This document shows positions 16,159 to 23,409 of a stretch of 40,398 bases of DNA, one piece after another (the stretch's first letter is position 1; each line of letters starts with the position of its first letter). A program made the translations under genes and the position numbers. Source of the stretch: JACRGC01 sp035288785 (GTDB taxonomy: Archaea; Micrarchaeota; Micrarchaeia; Norongarragalinales; SBBD01); assembly GCA_035288785.1 (NCBI GenBank), contig DATDZF010000039.1, forward strand, positions 1 to 40,398, given 5' to 3'. The notes beneath the pieces were generated by a model. It was given only the letters and a program-made list of their open reading frames with translations. It was not told the origin of the DNA and searched no databases.

Positions 16159-16557
16159 CTAATTCCTTTTTTCGAACGCATCGAAATCAGCTATTACCCC
16201 CTTAATCCTGTTTATTGCTTTAGGCAGCCCATCGAACAAATCCGGCTTCTCCTGGGCTGATTCATAGTACTTCCTTAATTCATGGATGGATTTCCTGATT
16301 CTGGCATGCCTTTCTTCCAATAAAGGCGCGACTTTTATCAGGTGGGCGTACTCATGCGACTGAAGGAAATCGTGGAATGAATTTGATTCCGTGGTGAGCC
16401 TTTCAAGAAGGGCGGCCTCAAAGCGAGTTAATACTTCGCCTCCTTCCACCCTCCCCGCCCTGACCTTTAACTCATAATACATCAAGGCCGCAAGCGGCCG
16501 GAGAAGCTCCTGCTTGAATATCTTGCGCCGCTCAAGGATCCGCTCCCTTTTTTTCAT
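16159..16557 (-). CDS. Hypothetical helical protein
   Basis: 132 residues, almost wholly helical and strongly charged. It begins MKKRERILERRKIFKQELL and contains a His-rich stretch (NSFHDFLQSHEYAHLIK). The GGTAAT ribosome-like site before the ATG supports the start. No domain was recognised. The helical heptad-like pattern could support dimerisation. The 166-bp gap between this gene and the next minus-strand stop holds nothing recognisable. Confidence 0.5.
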   Translation of the reverse strand: MKKRERILERRKIFKQELLRPLAALMYYELKVRAGRVEGGEVLTRFEAALLERLTTESNSFHDFLQSHEYAHLIKVAPLLEERHARIRKSIHELRKYYESAQEKPDLFDGLPKAINRIKGVIADFDAFEKRN

Positions 16558-16723
16558 CTGATAATTACCTTTTTCCTTTCAATCCGTGCACTTCGAACCT
16601 CGCTGAGTATTAGGGCCATCCGAGGCGCACTGGAAAAAATGCCCATTCCATCAACAAAAACCCGAAGCGCATGGCATAACTGTTTATTGAAAAATAAAAA
16701 ACGTTTGCGAACCGTGCGTTGCC

Positions 16724-17839
16724 TCATTCCCTTGCCTTTTTCACTACTCCGTTGAACGCGTCAATTTCAACCAAATCGCCATTCCTGAATATTTTCGTAG
16801 CAATCTCGGTCCCCACAATGCAGGGCTTCCTTAGCTCGCGTGCTACGATTGCCGCATGGCAAAGCATCCCCCCGGCATCAGTAACAAAACCTGCTGCCTT
16901 CCTCATCAGGGGCAGGAACTCGGGCCTGGTCATCCCAGTGATCAGGATATCGCCCTTTTCGAACTTATCGCATTTCCTAGGATCAAGCACGATGCGCGCA
17001 ATCCCCTTTGCCTTGCCTTTGAATGCAACAGCGCCCGATGCAAAATCCGCTGATTGGGGCCTGGTTATTTCCTCCATGATTGTTCTTGCTTCCTTTCCAG
17101 TGAACAAGCGCAGTTTCCCGTTCTTATACCAAAGGAGGCTGCCTTTGGGGCGCTCCTTCAATATTTTAAGCGCCGGCAATTCCCCATCCAATAGGTATTT
17201 TTCCATTTCAAAATCCAATAAGCAATGCAATAGGTTTACATCGACACCCTCCCGCTTTCCAATTACCCCCAGCAATTCCCTAAGTGTTGACTCGACCCTG
17301 TTGTAGACGGGTTCGCAGTACAGCCTTGCCTCCTGGAAATCGTGCAGGTGCCTTCTCAGCAGATTTTGCGGGAGGTAGTCGATTACCTTTTTTATCGCAA
17401 AATTCGGGGGGATATGCAGGTGCACCGCGCTCGAAAGCGCCCTGTAATCCTTCAGGGTAAAATCCCCCTTTCCTTCAAATGCATCCATCAATCCCATGAT
17501 CTTGTCCGTCCTCTCTCTAAGCTGCCTGCACCACAAATTTGCCGCCCCTTCGTCCTCCTTGATTTTATCTGCAAAATATGCGCAAATTTCCCCCAGTTCA
17601 TTCGCATGGATGAAATTGATCGCCGTTTTACTATTGTAATGCAGTATGGTTGTTTCCAGCCTTTTACCAAGGTCCCTCCCGAACGTGTTCGTGTAAATGT
17701 CCCCATACCAGGAACAGAACACCATCCCCCAGTTGCCTACCCAATTCTTCTGCCATTTGCCTTTGAGATTGGGACGCAGCCTCGAATCCATTCGCATCCC
17801 AAGCATTTGGGGGTTGCTCAATAAAAAGGGTTTATGCAT
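16724..17839 (-). CDS. Orphan PEP-utilising-enzyme swivel (phosphohistidine) domain protein, paralogue 2
   Basis: About 371 residues from the ATG at 17839. That start fits a CTTTTTAAGC box (17865-17874) 30 nt upstream; the longer frame to 17935 would pass through the promoter. The C-terminal swivel domain contains GKAKGIARIVLDPRKCDKF, GDILITGMTRPE, and the catalytic loop GGMLCHAAIVARELRKPCIVG with His328. The N-terminal ~250 residues are helical and distinct from paralogues 1 and 3. No ATP-grasp or PEP barrel is present. The loop has Leu-Cys before the His, where Thr-Ser or Thr-Cys is usual, so the residue that normally helps the phosphohistidine is changed. Confidence 0.75.
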   Translation of the reverse strand: MHKPFLLSNPQMLGMRMDSRLRPNLKGKWQKNWVGNWGMVFCSWYGDIYTNTFGRDLGKRLETTILHYNSKTAINFIHANELGEICAYFADKIKEDEGAANLWCRQLRERTDKIMGLMDAFEGKGDFTLKDYRALSSAVHLHIPPNFAIKKVIDYLPQNLLRRHLHDFQEARLYCEPVYNRVESTLRELLGVIGKREGVDVNLLHCLLDFEMEKYLLDGELPALKILKERPKGSLLWYKNGKLRLFTGKEARTIMEEITRPQSADFASGAVAFKGKAKGIARIVLDPRKCDKFEKGDILITGMTRPEFLPLMRKAAGFVTDAGGMLCHAAIVARELRKPCIVGTEIATKIFRNGDLVEIDAFNGVVKKARE

Positions 17840-17989
17840 CAAACGGGCGTTAGGGCGCAGGAGGCTTTTTAAGCAAGATCGGCGATAGATGATGATCCTT
17901 GACGCTGCTCTCCCAAATTCATTTTTTGTTGACAAAAAAGCAATTACAAGCCTTCAGGAATATAGGAAACAACCTAAAGTGACGATATC

Positions 17990-18736
17990 ATGGTCATTTT
18001 CAGCCCTTTTGGAAAAGGCATTGGAAGGCGGTTCCCGGTTCTGAGGAAAATCTTCCTGAATACCTTTGGCAAGGTCCGAATAACCATAAATGCCGAGGGG
18101 ATGCGAAGAAAAGTCCACCTTTCCGATTACCTGCTATTGGTTCTTGAATATAACGGGACTAGGTTTGAGCCTAAAGTTACTGACTTAGTGAAACGAAAAA
18201 TAAGGAAAGGCTCGGTATTTGTCGATGTAGGCGCATTCTACGGGCACTACAGCCTAATTGCCTCCAAACTCGGCGCCAAAGTCTATTCGTTCGAACCTGA
18301 AAAGGAAGCCTTCGATTTGCTGGTCGAGAATATAAAATTAAACGGATGCAAAAATATTGAAATTTTCCCGTATGCATTGTCGGACCGGAACCAGAGGGGG
18401 TTGCTGCACGTCCCAAGGGGGAACAGTTCTGGCGGAACTATCCGAAAATTGGCCGATGACCGCGATTTTGTAATGGAAAAGGTGGAATTCCGAAGGTTGG
18501 ATGATATTATCGATTATGCGGACCTGGTGAAAATCGATGTGGAAGGCGCAGAGCCAAAGGTACTCCGGGGAATGGGAAAATTGATCAAAAAGTGCAGGCC
18601 GCCAATAATAATCGAATATGTGCCGGAATTCTACGAGGACAGGCGTGAACTGCCATCTCTTATTGCCAAGTTCGGGTATGCAATGAAAAGGATCGATAAG
18701 AATAATTTCTTATGTGAGCCAAAACATGGTGCTTAA
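17990..18736 (+). CDS. FkbM family S-adenosylmethionine-dependent methyltransferase
   Basis: 248 residues. The SAM-binding Rossmann motif I is VFVDVGAFYGHYSLIASKLG, followed by the acidic strand end YSFEPEKEAF. The family signature LVKIDVEGAEPKVLRGM is intact, with later IIIEYVPE. FkbM enzymes usually O-methylate sugars in glycans or antibiotics, so the product may modify a surface glycan. The 150-bp upstream gap is shared with the divergent swivel-domain gene and contains only weak A/T boxes. The 47-bp gap to the convergent antiporter gene contains nothing else. Confidence 0.85.
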   Translation: MVIFSPFGKGIGRRFPVLRKIFLNTFGKVRITINAEGMRRKVHLSDYLLLVLEYNGTRFEPKVTDLVKRKIRKGSVFVDVGAFYGHYSLIASKLGAKVYSFEPEKEAFDLLVENIKLNGCKNIEIFPYALSDRNQRGLLHVPRGNSSGGTIRKLADDRDFVMEKVEFRRLDDIIDYADLVKIDVEGAEPKVLRGMGKLIKKCRPPIIIEYVPEFYEDRRELPSLIAKFGYAMKRIDKNNFLCEPKHGA

Positions 18737-18784
18737 GCCAATGGGCGCTCCAAACGGGCAGCATTCAATATATGGTTTCCGGCC

Positions 18785-20554
18785 TTACTTGCCCGCCTTG
18801 CCTTTTTTTGGCTTGTAAACCATGTAAATTTCATCAAGATAGCTGTTTCCATATTTATTCCATCCTGGAAGCACTCCGATTTTCACAAACCCCTCCTTCT
18901 TGTAGATCCTAATGGCGTTCTCATTGTTCGAGAACACCTCCAAATACAGGTTGTGCGGCTTGAATGTGCCCTGCGCTTCCGCAATGAGCATCCGGAGCAA
19001 TGTGGTGCCGAGCCCAACGCCCCTAAACTCCCTGGCAACGTACAGGCTCAGGCTCACATTGTCCTTTTCCCTGCGTTCCATCCTTGCCGCGACAGCGCGC
19101 GCAACGACCTTATTCCCATATTCGCAAACCCACATGATTGCCTCCCCGCTGTTGATTTTTTCCAGGCTTTCCCGCCCCATCTCCTTTTCCTCAATCGGGT
19201 TCACGTATTGGTCGAATGCGATCAGTGCGCCCTCCTTCACGAGGTCATTTAGGAACTGCCTCACTTTCGGGAAATCGTCCCTTGTTACCGTATGCAGCAC
19301 CACCCTGCGGCCATCCTTCAGGGCAAGCTCCTTCCTGAAAAGGAAAGTGCTCTTGAATTTCCGCTCGTAATAAATTGTCCCAAAGGCCGTTATGGCGGCG
19401 GAAAGCACGATGATGATGAGGATTATTTCGACATCGAACGGGAGGCCAAGCGGGAAGCTGAGTGCGAACATGGCCAGGGTGACGCTCAGAAGGTCCCGCG
19501 GAACCATTACCAGAAGCAGGGTATTTTCATTGTGCTGCGAATGCCCCCTCCATTTCGCAATTTGAATTATGGCAAAGCGGGCAGCCAAAATCCCCGCCAT
19601 CAGGCTGAAGGCCACCCCCAGGCTCGTGGAGCTCGCCAGGTGGGACGGATCCACGATCAGCCCAAGGTAGACGAAAAAGAATGTGTTGATTATCAGGCTG
19701 ATCTCATCCTCGAAGCCCTTGGGCCTCTCCTCAAGGGCGAATTTATCGGAAACCCTAAGGAACCTAAAAATCCCATCGGAATTGCCAATCACAAGCCCGA
19801 TCATGGCAATTGAAAGTACGCCAATCCCATCCAGCAATTCGAAATCTACATAGTATAGGACGAGCAGTGCGGAAAGCGTGAGGAGATACCCGAATTTCCT
19901 GATCTTGAATTTGTGGAGCGCCCACAGGATGCTTATTCCTCCAACGAACCCCAGTACAAGGGATACTGAAAAGGAGCTGATCGGAAGTAGGAGAAGGTCC
20001 GAAATGGACGAGCTGGCAGCGGAATGCCTCATGGTGGTTATTGCAATAATGCAGATCAATACCGTTGATAGGGTCCCTTCGAAGTAGAGGATATTCCGGA
20101 CGTTGTTGCTCGCCCTTACGTATGGGAGGATCGAATAAAGCGCATCCAGGGATGGCCCGCCTAGGATTGCCCCGAGGAGAAGCGAGGAGAATAATGTCCA
20201 GCCAAACCCGTAATGGAGGATACCTGTAAGGACGATGATGCATGCGAGCAGGTTGGCAAGCGCGTAAACCGTTGAAAATTTCACCGTCTTGAATATCTCC
20301 TCGAGCTTGAGCCTAAGGCCGGCATCGAATACGAGGGAGATGATTGCAACGGCGCTGACAAGGGGGGCGATGTCCCTAAAGCTGGTTATATCTATGTCGA
20401 AAATCACGAAATTGGATAGGAACCCAAGGGGGCCAAGGACAAAGCCGATTGCGATTAGTATGATTGCCTCCTGGATGCGCGTCCGCTCGTATGCCCACCT
20501 TCCCACGAACCCGACAAGGGCGATGAGCCCGATTAGGAACAGGATTTCAAACAT
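18785..20554 (-). CDS. Cation/proton antiporter (CPA type) fused to a C-terminal GNAT acetyltransferase domain
   Basis: About 589 residues from the ATG at 20554, with a GGTATTAAACC box 26 nt upstream (leaderless). Residues 1 to about 395 form roughly 11-13 transmembrane helices of a Na+/H+ exchanger (NhaP/KefB type). An ion-binding-like Asp lies in GGPSLDALYSILP, and PRDLLSVTLA corresponds to the PRG-type motif of NhaP proteins with Asp in place of Gly. Residues about 420-585 are a complete GNAT domain: SLYVAREFRGVGLGTTLLRM (motif A) and SNNENAIRIYKKEGF (motif B). Fusion of an ion exchanger to an acetyltransferase suggests acetylation linked to pH or Na+ state, or regulation of the transporter by acetyl-CoA. 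That is inference. Confidence 0.85.
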   Translation of the reverse strand: MFEILFLIGLIALVGFVGRWAYERTRIQEAIILIAIGFVLGPLGFLSNFVIFDIDITSFRDIAPLVSAVAIISLVFDAGLRLKLEEIFKTVKFSTVYALANLLACIIVLTGILHYGFGWTLFSSLLLGAILGGPSLDALYSILPYVRASNNVRNILYFEGTLSTVLICIIAITTMRHSAASSSISDLLLLPISSFSVSLVLGFVGGISILWALHKFKIRKFGYLLTLSALLVLYYVDFELLDGIGVLSIAMIGLVIGNSDGIFRFLRVSDKFALEERPKGFEDEISLIINTFFFVYLGLIVDPSHLASSTSLGVAFSLMAGILAARFAIIQIAKWRGHSQHNENTLLLVMVPRDLLSVTLAMFALSFPLGLPFDVEIILIIIVLSAAITAFGTIYYERKFKSTFLFRKELALKDGRRVVLHTVTRDDFPKVRQFLNDLVKEGALIAFDQYVNPIEEKEMGRESLEKINSGEAIMWVCEYGNKVVARAVAARMERREKDNVSLSLYVAREFRGVGLGTTLLRMLIAEAQGTFKPHNLYLEVFSNNENAIRIYKKEGFVKIGVLPGWNKYGNSYLDEIYMVYKPKKGKAGK

Positions 20555-20636
20555 CAATCTGATTTCGGTCTAATGGTATTAAACCATTGCGCGAGGGCGT
20601 TTGCGTGATTATTGGATGCTTTTAGGTGGTGCCATA

Positions 20637-20733
20637 ATGCTCAAAACGAACTGATGGCGAAAATAACTGTTTGCCATTCATTCGTGTTTCATCAGAGCAC
20701 TTTTATATTTTGGATATATGCTCCAAACGAACT
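20637..20733 (+). repeat. Imperfect 16-base direct repeat, 81 bp apart
   Basis: ATGCTCAAAACGAACT (20637-20652) recurs as ATGCTCCAAACGAACT (20718-20733), with one mismatch. Both lie in the gap between the antiporter gene and the nucleotidyltransferase. The core GCTCCAAACG also occurs at 18747-18756 and 22403-22412, all between genes. It may be an old insertion-site or regulatory repeat. Confidence 0.45.
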
Positions 20734-20780
20734 CTTTGGGTAAAATACTAATGCCCGGATTGCAGCCGAAAAGTTAATAT

Positions 20781-20821
20781 ATAACCATAATTAAGGTTAT
20801 AATAACCATTATGTAGGTTAT
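20781..20821 (+). promoter_or_regulatory. Double palindromic operator upstream of the nucleotidyltransferase
   Basis: Two copies of the inverted repeat ATAACC-(8 nt)-GGTTAT lie in tandem (20781-20800 and 20802-20821), one base apart, with a 21-bp period (two helical turns). They sit between a TATA-like box (GTTAATATATA, 20773-20783) and the ATG at 20826, so a bound protein would cover the transcription start. This is the expected layout for autoregulation of a toxin-antitoxin-type gene. Confidence 0.75.
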
Positions 20822-20825
20822 TAAC

Positions 20826-21335
20826 ATGGGCTTTCTTGAAATATTGAAAAAGCCGGAAGTGCGCAAACTATTCGGGAAACGAGAGCTTGCCATAATTGAG
20901 AAACAGCTTCTGGGAGTTTCACTTTCACAATCTGAAAAGAACCGCCTTTCAAGGGACATACGGAAAAAATTCGAAGCGATCAAAGCGCTCGCACCATTCG
21001 TAGAGGAATTCGAATTAAAGAAGGGAAGCGAAATCAGGAAATTGGTTGAAGAGGCAAAGGAAATCATACTCGAAAGCCGGTTTCACCCTAAAATAAAGCT
21101 GATAGCCCTTTACGGTTCGGCAGTTGAGAACAAACTATCCCTATCCTCTGATATCGATATTGCAGTAGAATTCTCCGATTTTGATTTAGGGGAGGTGACA
21201 CAATTCCGAAAACAGGTTTTAGCTAAAGTGAATGCACGCATAGATGTGCAGGTTTATAATTTTCTTCCTTCTAAGGTAAAAAAAGCGATAGATTCGAAGG
21301 GCAGGATTTTGTATGAACGCACGAATAGCGGATAA
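20826..21335 (+). CDS. MNT-type nucleotidyltransferase (polymerase beta fold), likely antitoxin-like
   Basis: 169 residues. The N-terminal ~75 residues are helical and charged, possibly DNA-binding. The C-terminal part has the minimal nucleotidyltransferase core: Gly-Ser in LIALYGSAVENK, then the catalytic pair SDIDIAVEF, with a third acidic residue likely in ARIDVQVY. In MNT-HEPN systems such an enzyme AMPylates and silences a HEPN ribonuclease toxin. The next frame begins at 21313, overlapping this gene's end as such pairs often do, but is broken after 16 codons. The A+T-rich composition and double operator mark it as accessory DNA. Confidence 0.8.
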   Translation: MGFLEILKKPEVRKLFGKRELAIIEKQLLGVSLSQSEKNRLSRDIRKKFEAIKALAPFVEEFELKKGSEIRKLVEEAKEIILESRFHPKIKLIALYGSAVENKLSLSSDIDIAVEFSDFDLGEVTQFRKQVLAKVNARIDVQVYNFLPSKVKKAIDSKGRILYERTNSG

Positions 21336-21363
21336 GATCAAGGAAATCGAGGCTTTCGGATGA
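21313..21363 (+). pseudogene. Truncated start of a probable HEPN (DUF86-like) partner
   Basis: A 16-codon frame (MNARIADKIKEIEAFG, then TGA) overlaps the 3' end of the nucleotidyltransferase gene. Its pattern of Arg-Ile-X-X-Lys-Ile-X-Glu-Ile-Glu matches how many HEPN/DUF86 toxin partners begin, and the overlap is the usual gene order. It stops where the integrase-like remnant begins, so the toxin body appears to have been lost. A fragment this short cannot be assigned firmly. Confidence 0.35.
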
Positions 21364-21655
21364 GCTCACGGATCAACAATTAAAACAGTTCTCGGGCTGG
21401 TCCCCTAATTCGAATATGGCATCCGTCTACGTTCATCGTGATATCGACGACTTGCTCCGGACCTTCGACAAATATAGCCCTAAGAATAAGGAGGATGCCG
21501 ATAAGCGTATCGACAAGGAAGGGGCTGAGTTATTGGCGGAGCTCCTCAAGAATAAGGACGTACTGAATTTACTTATCAAGGAAATCAAGGAGCATGGCTT
21601 ACTCCCTAAATTTGGGAAGCTGATCGCGGCCAAGGAAAAACTCAAATCCAATTAA
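21350..21655 (+). pseudogene. C-terminal remnant of a tyrosine recombinase (integrase)
   Basis: The frame can be read back from the ATG at 21416 to about 21350. It gives LTDQQLKQFSGWSPNSNMAS followed by VYVHRDIDDLL, close to the end of archaeal XerC/D-like integrases, where the Tyr of the Tyr-Val-His segment is the DNA-joining nucleophile. The remaining ~70 residues are a charged helical tail. The catalytic Arg and His boxes and the N-terminal half are absent, and no in-frame start with a ribosome site precedes the conserved part. It abuts the broken HEPN-like start, so it probably marks an old integration or deletion junction. Confidence 0.6.
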
Positions 21656-22349
21656 TAGATCTTAAAAAATCCCCAAGAAAAATGAATATTGCAGCAGCAA
21701 GCAAAATCCACTTTAGTTTTCCTTGATGTTTTTCAATAAACTTTTCCACTATTTCATCAAGATTTCCAATTTCTTCAGGCATGTTTACAAGGGGTTTGAC
21801 TTTTTTTGAATATAGTACTGCTGAAAAGAAAATGATGCCCAATGAAAGTCCGAGGCCACGAATTGCTCGGAATATTAAATTTTCGTCCGAATTTATGACC
21901 AGTGTTATTATTGTGGGTATGCCAAAAAGGACGAAATAGAGAGCCAAAATTTTCGAAAAGAAAGATACGATATTCCATTTTGAATCTTCTCGGTATTTCA
22001 AGTAAATTAATCCCGTCAAAATCGCCATACCCAAAATGAGAATTGTGTCAACTAATGATGGTGGGTTGATGGTGAATGCAAAAAGCAGATTCGAAAGGAC
22101 ATATATCCAAATCAATAATGCAAATATCGCAAAAGCCGACAGTATTGCAATAATAATCGTTGTTATTTTAATGATTGTGATTTTTTCATTTTTTTGAATT
22201 TCTTTTGGTAAAAACGGGCGAAAGAGATCATATAGCACCATTACTCCCACGAGTATGGGTATGAGTAAGTTCATGTTTGTGATGGCGGGAATTAGGTAAT
22301 TCACTGTCGTCGGTATTAACTCGAATAATTCTTTCAATGAGACTTCCAT
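21642..22349 (-). CDS. A+T-rich multi-pass membrane protein, unknown
   Basis: 235 residues with about six or seven hydrophobic helices (for example LIPILVGVMVLYDLF, TIIIAILSAFAIFALLIWIYVL, ILALYFVLFGIPTIITLVI and WILLAAAIFIFLGDF). A charged segment with EEIGNLDEIVEKFIEKHQG comes before the last helix. Composition is visibly richer in A+T and Ile/Lys/Asn than neighbouring genes, pointing to recent transfer. The stop overlaps the convergent integrase remnant by 14 bp. No family was recognised. Confidence 0.6.
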   Translation of the reverse strand: MEVSLKELFELIPTTVNYLIPAITNMNLLIPILVGVMVLYDLFRPFLPKEIQKNEKITIIKITTIIIAILSAFAIFALLIWIYVLSNLLFAFTINPPSLVDTILILGMAILTGLIYLKYREDSKWNIVSFFSKILALYFVLFGIPTIITLVINSDENLIFRAIRGLGLSLGIIFFSAVLYSKKVKPLVNMPEEIGNLDEIVEKFIEKHQGKLKWILLAAAIFIFLGDFLRSINWI

Positions 22350-22434
22350 GAATATCCCCCATTAACCTACAGAAACAGAGGTATAATATATTTTAATAAA
22401 GTGCTCCAAACGGGATATTCAGCCTCATTCGGCG

Positions 22435-22640
22435 GCTTCGTTGGATTTTTTCTTTCCAGCGGAGCCATCGCCGCTTTCTTTTTATAAAAAAAGAAAGGGG
22501 CAAGGCATTTGAACCCGTGTCGAGGGCTTTTTCGAGGAAGGATCCCTCCCTCCTTTTGGACCCCCTTCTTTCCCCTTAGAAGGAAAAATGGGGATGAGAA
22601 GCCCTTATCCTTGACCGGACTAGACGATTGGAGCCAAATG
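22435..22640. repeat. Intergenic structured repeat, copy B (hairpins plus TTTGAACCC)
   Basis: The 421-bp gap between the A+T-rich membrane gene and the toxin-antitoxin pair holds this element. It contains the 15-base core AGCGGAGCCATCGCC (22458-22472), a 10-bp hairpin CTTTCTTTTT/AAAAAGAAAG (22474-22483 with 22488-22497), then TTTGAACCC (22508-22516), and a later CCTTCT/AGAAGG stem (22564-22569 with 22578-22583). The same core is at 5962-5976 (inverted) and, with two changes, 25517-25531 (inverted). Hairpin followed by TTTGAACCC recurs at 25588-25626. Short frames through it look non-coding. Confidence 0.6.
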
Positions 22641-22711
22641 AAGATATCAAATTGGCATCCTAAATTTATAATCATTGGCAAAGCGCATAATTGGAGTTGA
22701 TCGCACCGAAA

Positions 22712-22758
22712 GGCTTATATTTACATATTTGTATCTAATTGTTATCAATTTGTAACAA
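22712..22758 (+). promoter_or_regulatory. Promoter and operator of the winged-helix/RelE-like pair
   Basis: A TATA-like box (GGCTTATATTTA, from 22712) is followed by two direct copies of ATTTGTA(T/A)C at 22727-22735 and 22748-22756, exactly 21 bp apart. An inverted repeat TTGTTA-(8 nt)-TAACAA lies at 22739-22758. The pattern suits autorepression by the first gene's product. Confidence 0.6.
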
Positions 22759-22770
22759 AAAGTGATTAAT

Positions 22771-23049
22771 ATGAAAGGGGCAATCCAAATCCAGAAAATG
22801 GCGCATTCGCCGACTTTAAGCACGGTCTTGATGGTGGAAAATGCGCTGATCAATATGCCCGGATCCGTGATCACGGTTCCGGAATTGAAAAGGTCGCTTC
22901 CAAGGCAGGTTAACCACAATACCTTAATCTCAATCCTGGAATACCTGGAAAACAGCAACAAGATTGCGGTTGGTTTAAAAGGAATAACCTGGATTTTCAA
23001 TAACAATGCAAGGCTCCGGGAGGCTCTAGCCAAGGGCACTCCCATATGA
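22771..23049 (+). CDS. Winged-helix antitoxin-like regulator
   Basis: 92 residues from the ATG at 22771, preferred over the GTG at 22762 because GTGAT then serves as ribosome site. The middle (SVITVPELKRSLPRQVNHNTLISILEYLENSNKIAVGLKG, cut here as two helices and a wing) has the order of a winged helix-turn-helix: helix, turn, recognition helix, then a beta wing ending ITWIFNNN. Its stop overlaps the start of the RelE-like gene by ATGA, the usual coupling of antitoxin and toxin. The operator sites directly upstream fit autorepression. Confidence 0.65.
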   Translation: MKGAIQIQKMAHSPTLSTVLMVENALINMPGSVITVPELKRSLPRQVNHNTLISILEYLENSNKIAVGLKGITWIFNNNARLREALAKGTPI

Positions 23050-23399
23050 AAACCATAAGTATAGTTCTTTCAAAGAGCGCAATATCACAGCTTGACCTTA
23101 TTTCAAGGGATGCTGAAAAGTCCAAAAGGCAAAAAGCCCTATTCTTATCAATCAACCGCAAGTTCGATATCCTAAAATCGAATTTCCAATATGGCGATCC
23201 GATGGCCAAGGCAAAAATTCCAGGCGTATATTTGGCCGCATATGGGATCACCAATCTTTTCAGGGTTGAGCTATCCAATTATTGGCGGATGCTCTATTCC
23301 GTTGTGAATGGCGCAACCGAAAGCGAGTTAACCGTATTCGTGGTTGAAATATTGGACCACAAAGAATACGATAAAAGGTTTGGCTACAAAAAGAGATAA
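23046..23399 (+). CDS. RelE/ParE-superfamily toxin-like protein
   Basis: 117 residues. The C-terminal half matches archaeal RelE/ParE-type toxins: a strand with YGITNLFRVEL, then NYWRMLYSVV, then VFVVEILDHKEYDKRFGYKKR with the basic residues and aromatic pattern used for mRNA or ribosome contact. The N-terminal part is helical. It is translationally coupled (4-bp ATGA overlap) to the winged-helix gene. Toxins of this superfamily cleave mRNA at the ribosome or poison gyrase. Which applies here is not known. Confidence 0.75.
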   Translation: MKTISIVLSKSAISQLDLISRDAEKSKRQKALFLSINRKFDILKSNFQYGDPMAKAKIPGVYLAAYGITNLFRVELSNYWRMLYSVVNGATESELTVFVVEILDHKEYDKRFGYKKR

Positions 23400-23409
23400 G
23401 TGGGCAAAA

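Noticed and set aside
17889..18053. 54-codon plus-strand frame before the FkbM gene
   Set aside because: It overlaps the FkbM start in another frame and has no ribosome site or promoter box of its own; the protein-like look was not enough.
22495..22530. tRNA fragment suggested by GGGTTCAAA on the minus strand
   Set aside because: No acceptor, D or anticodon stem can be folded around it; the motif belongs to the dispersed repeat.
22367..22700. Frames of 60-100 residues through the structured repeat
   Set aside because: They run through the hairpin and homopolymer sequences, and the same repeat yields similar nonsense products in all copies; treated as non-coding.
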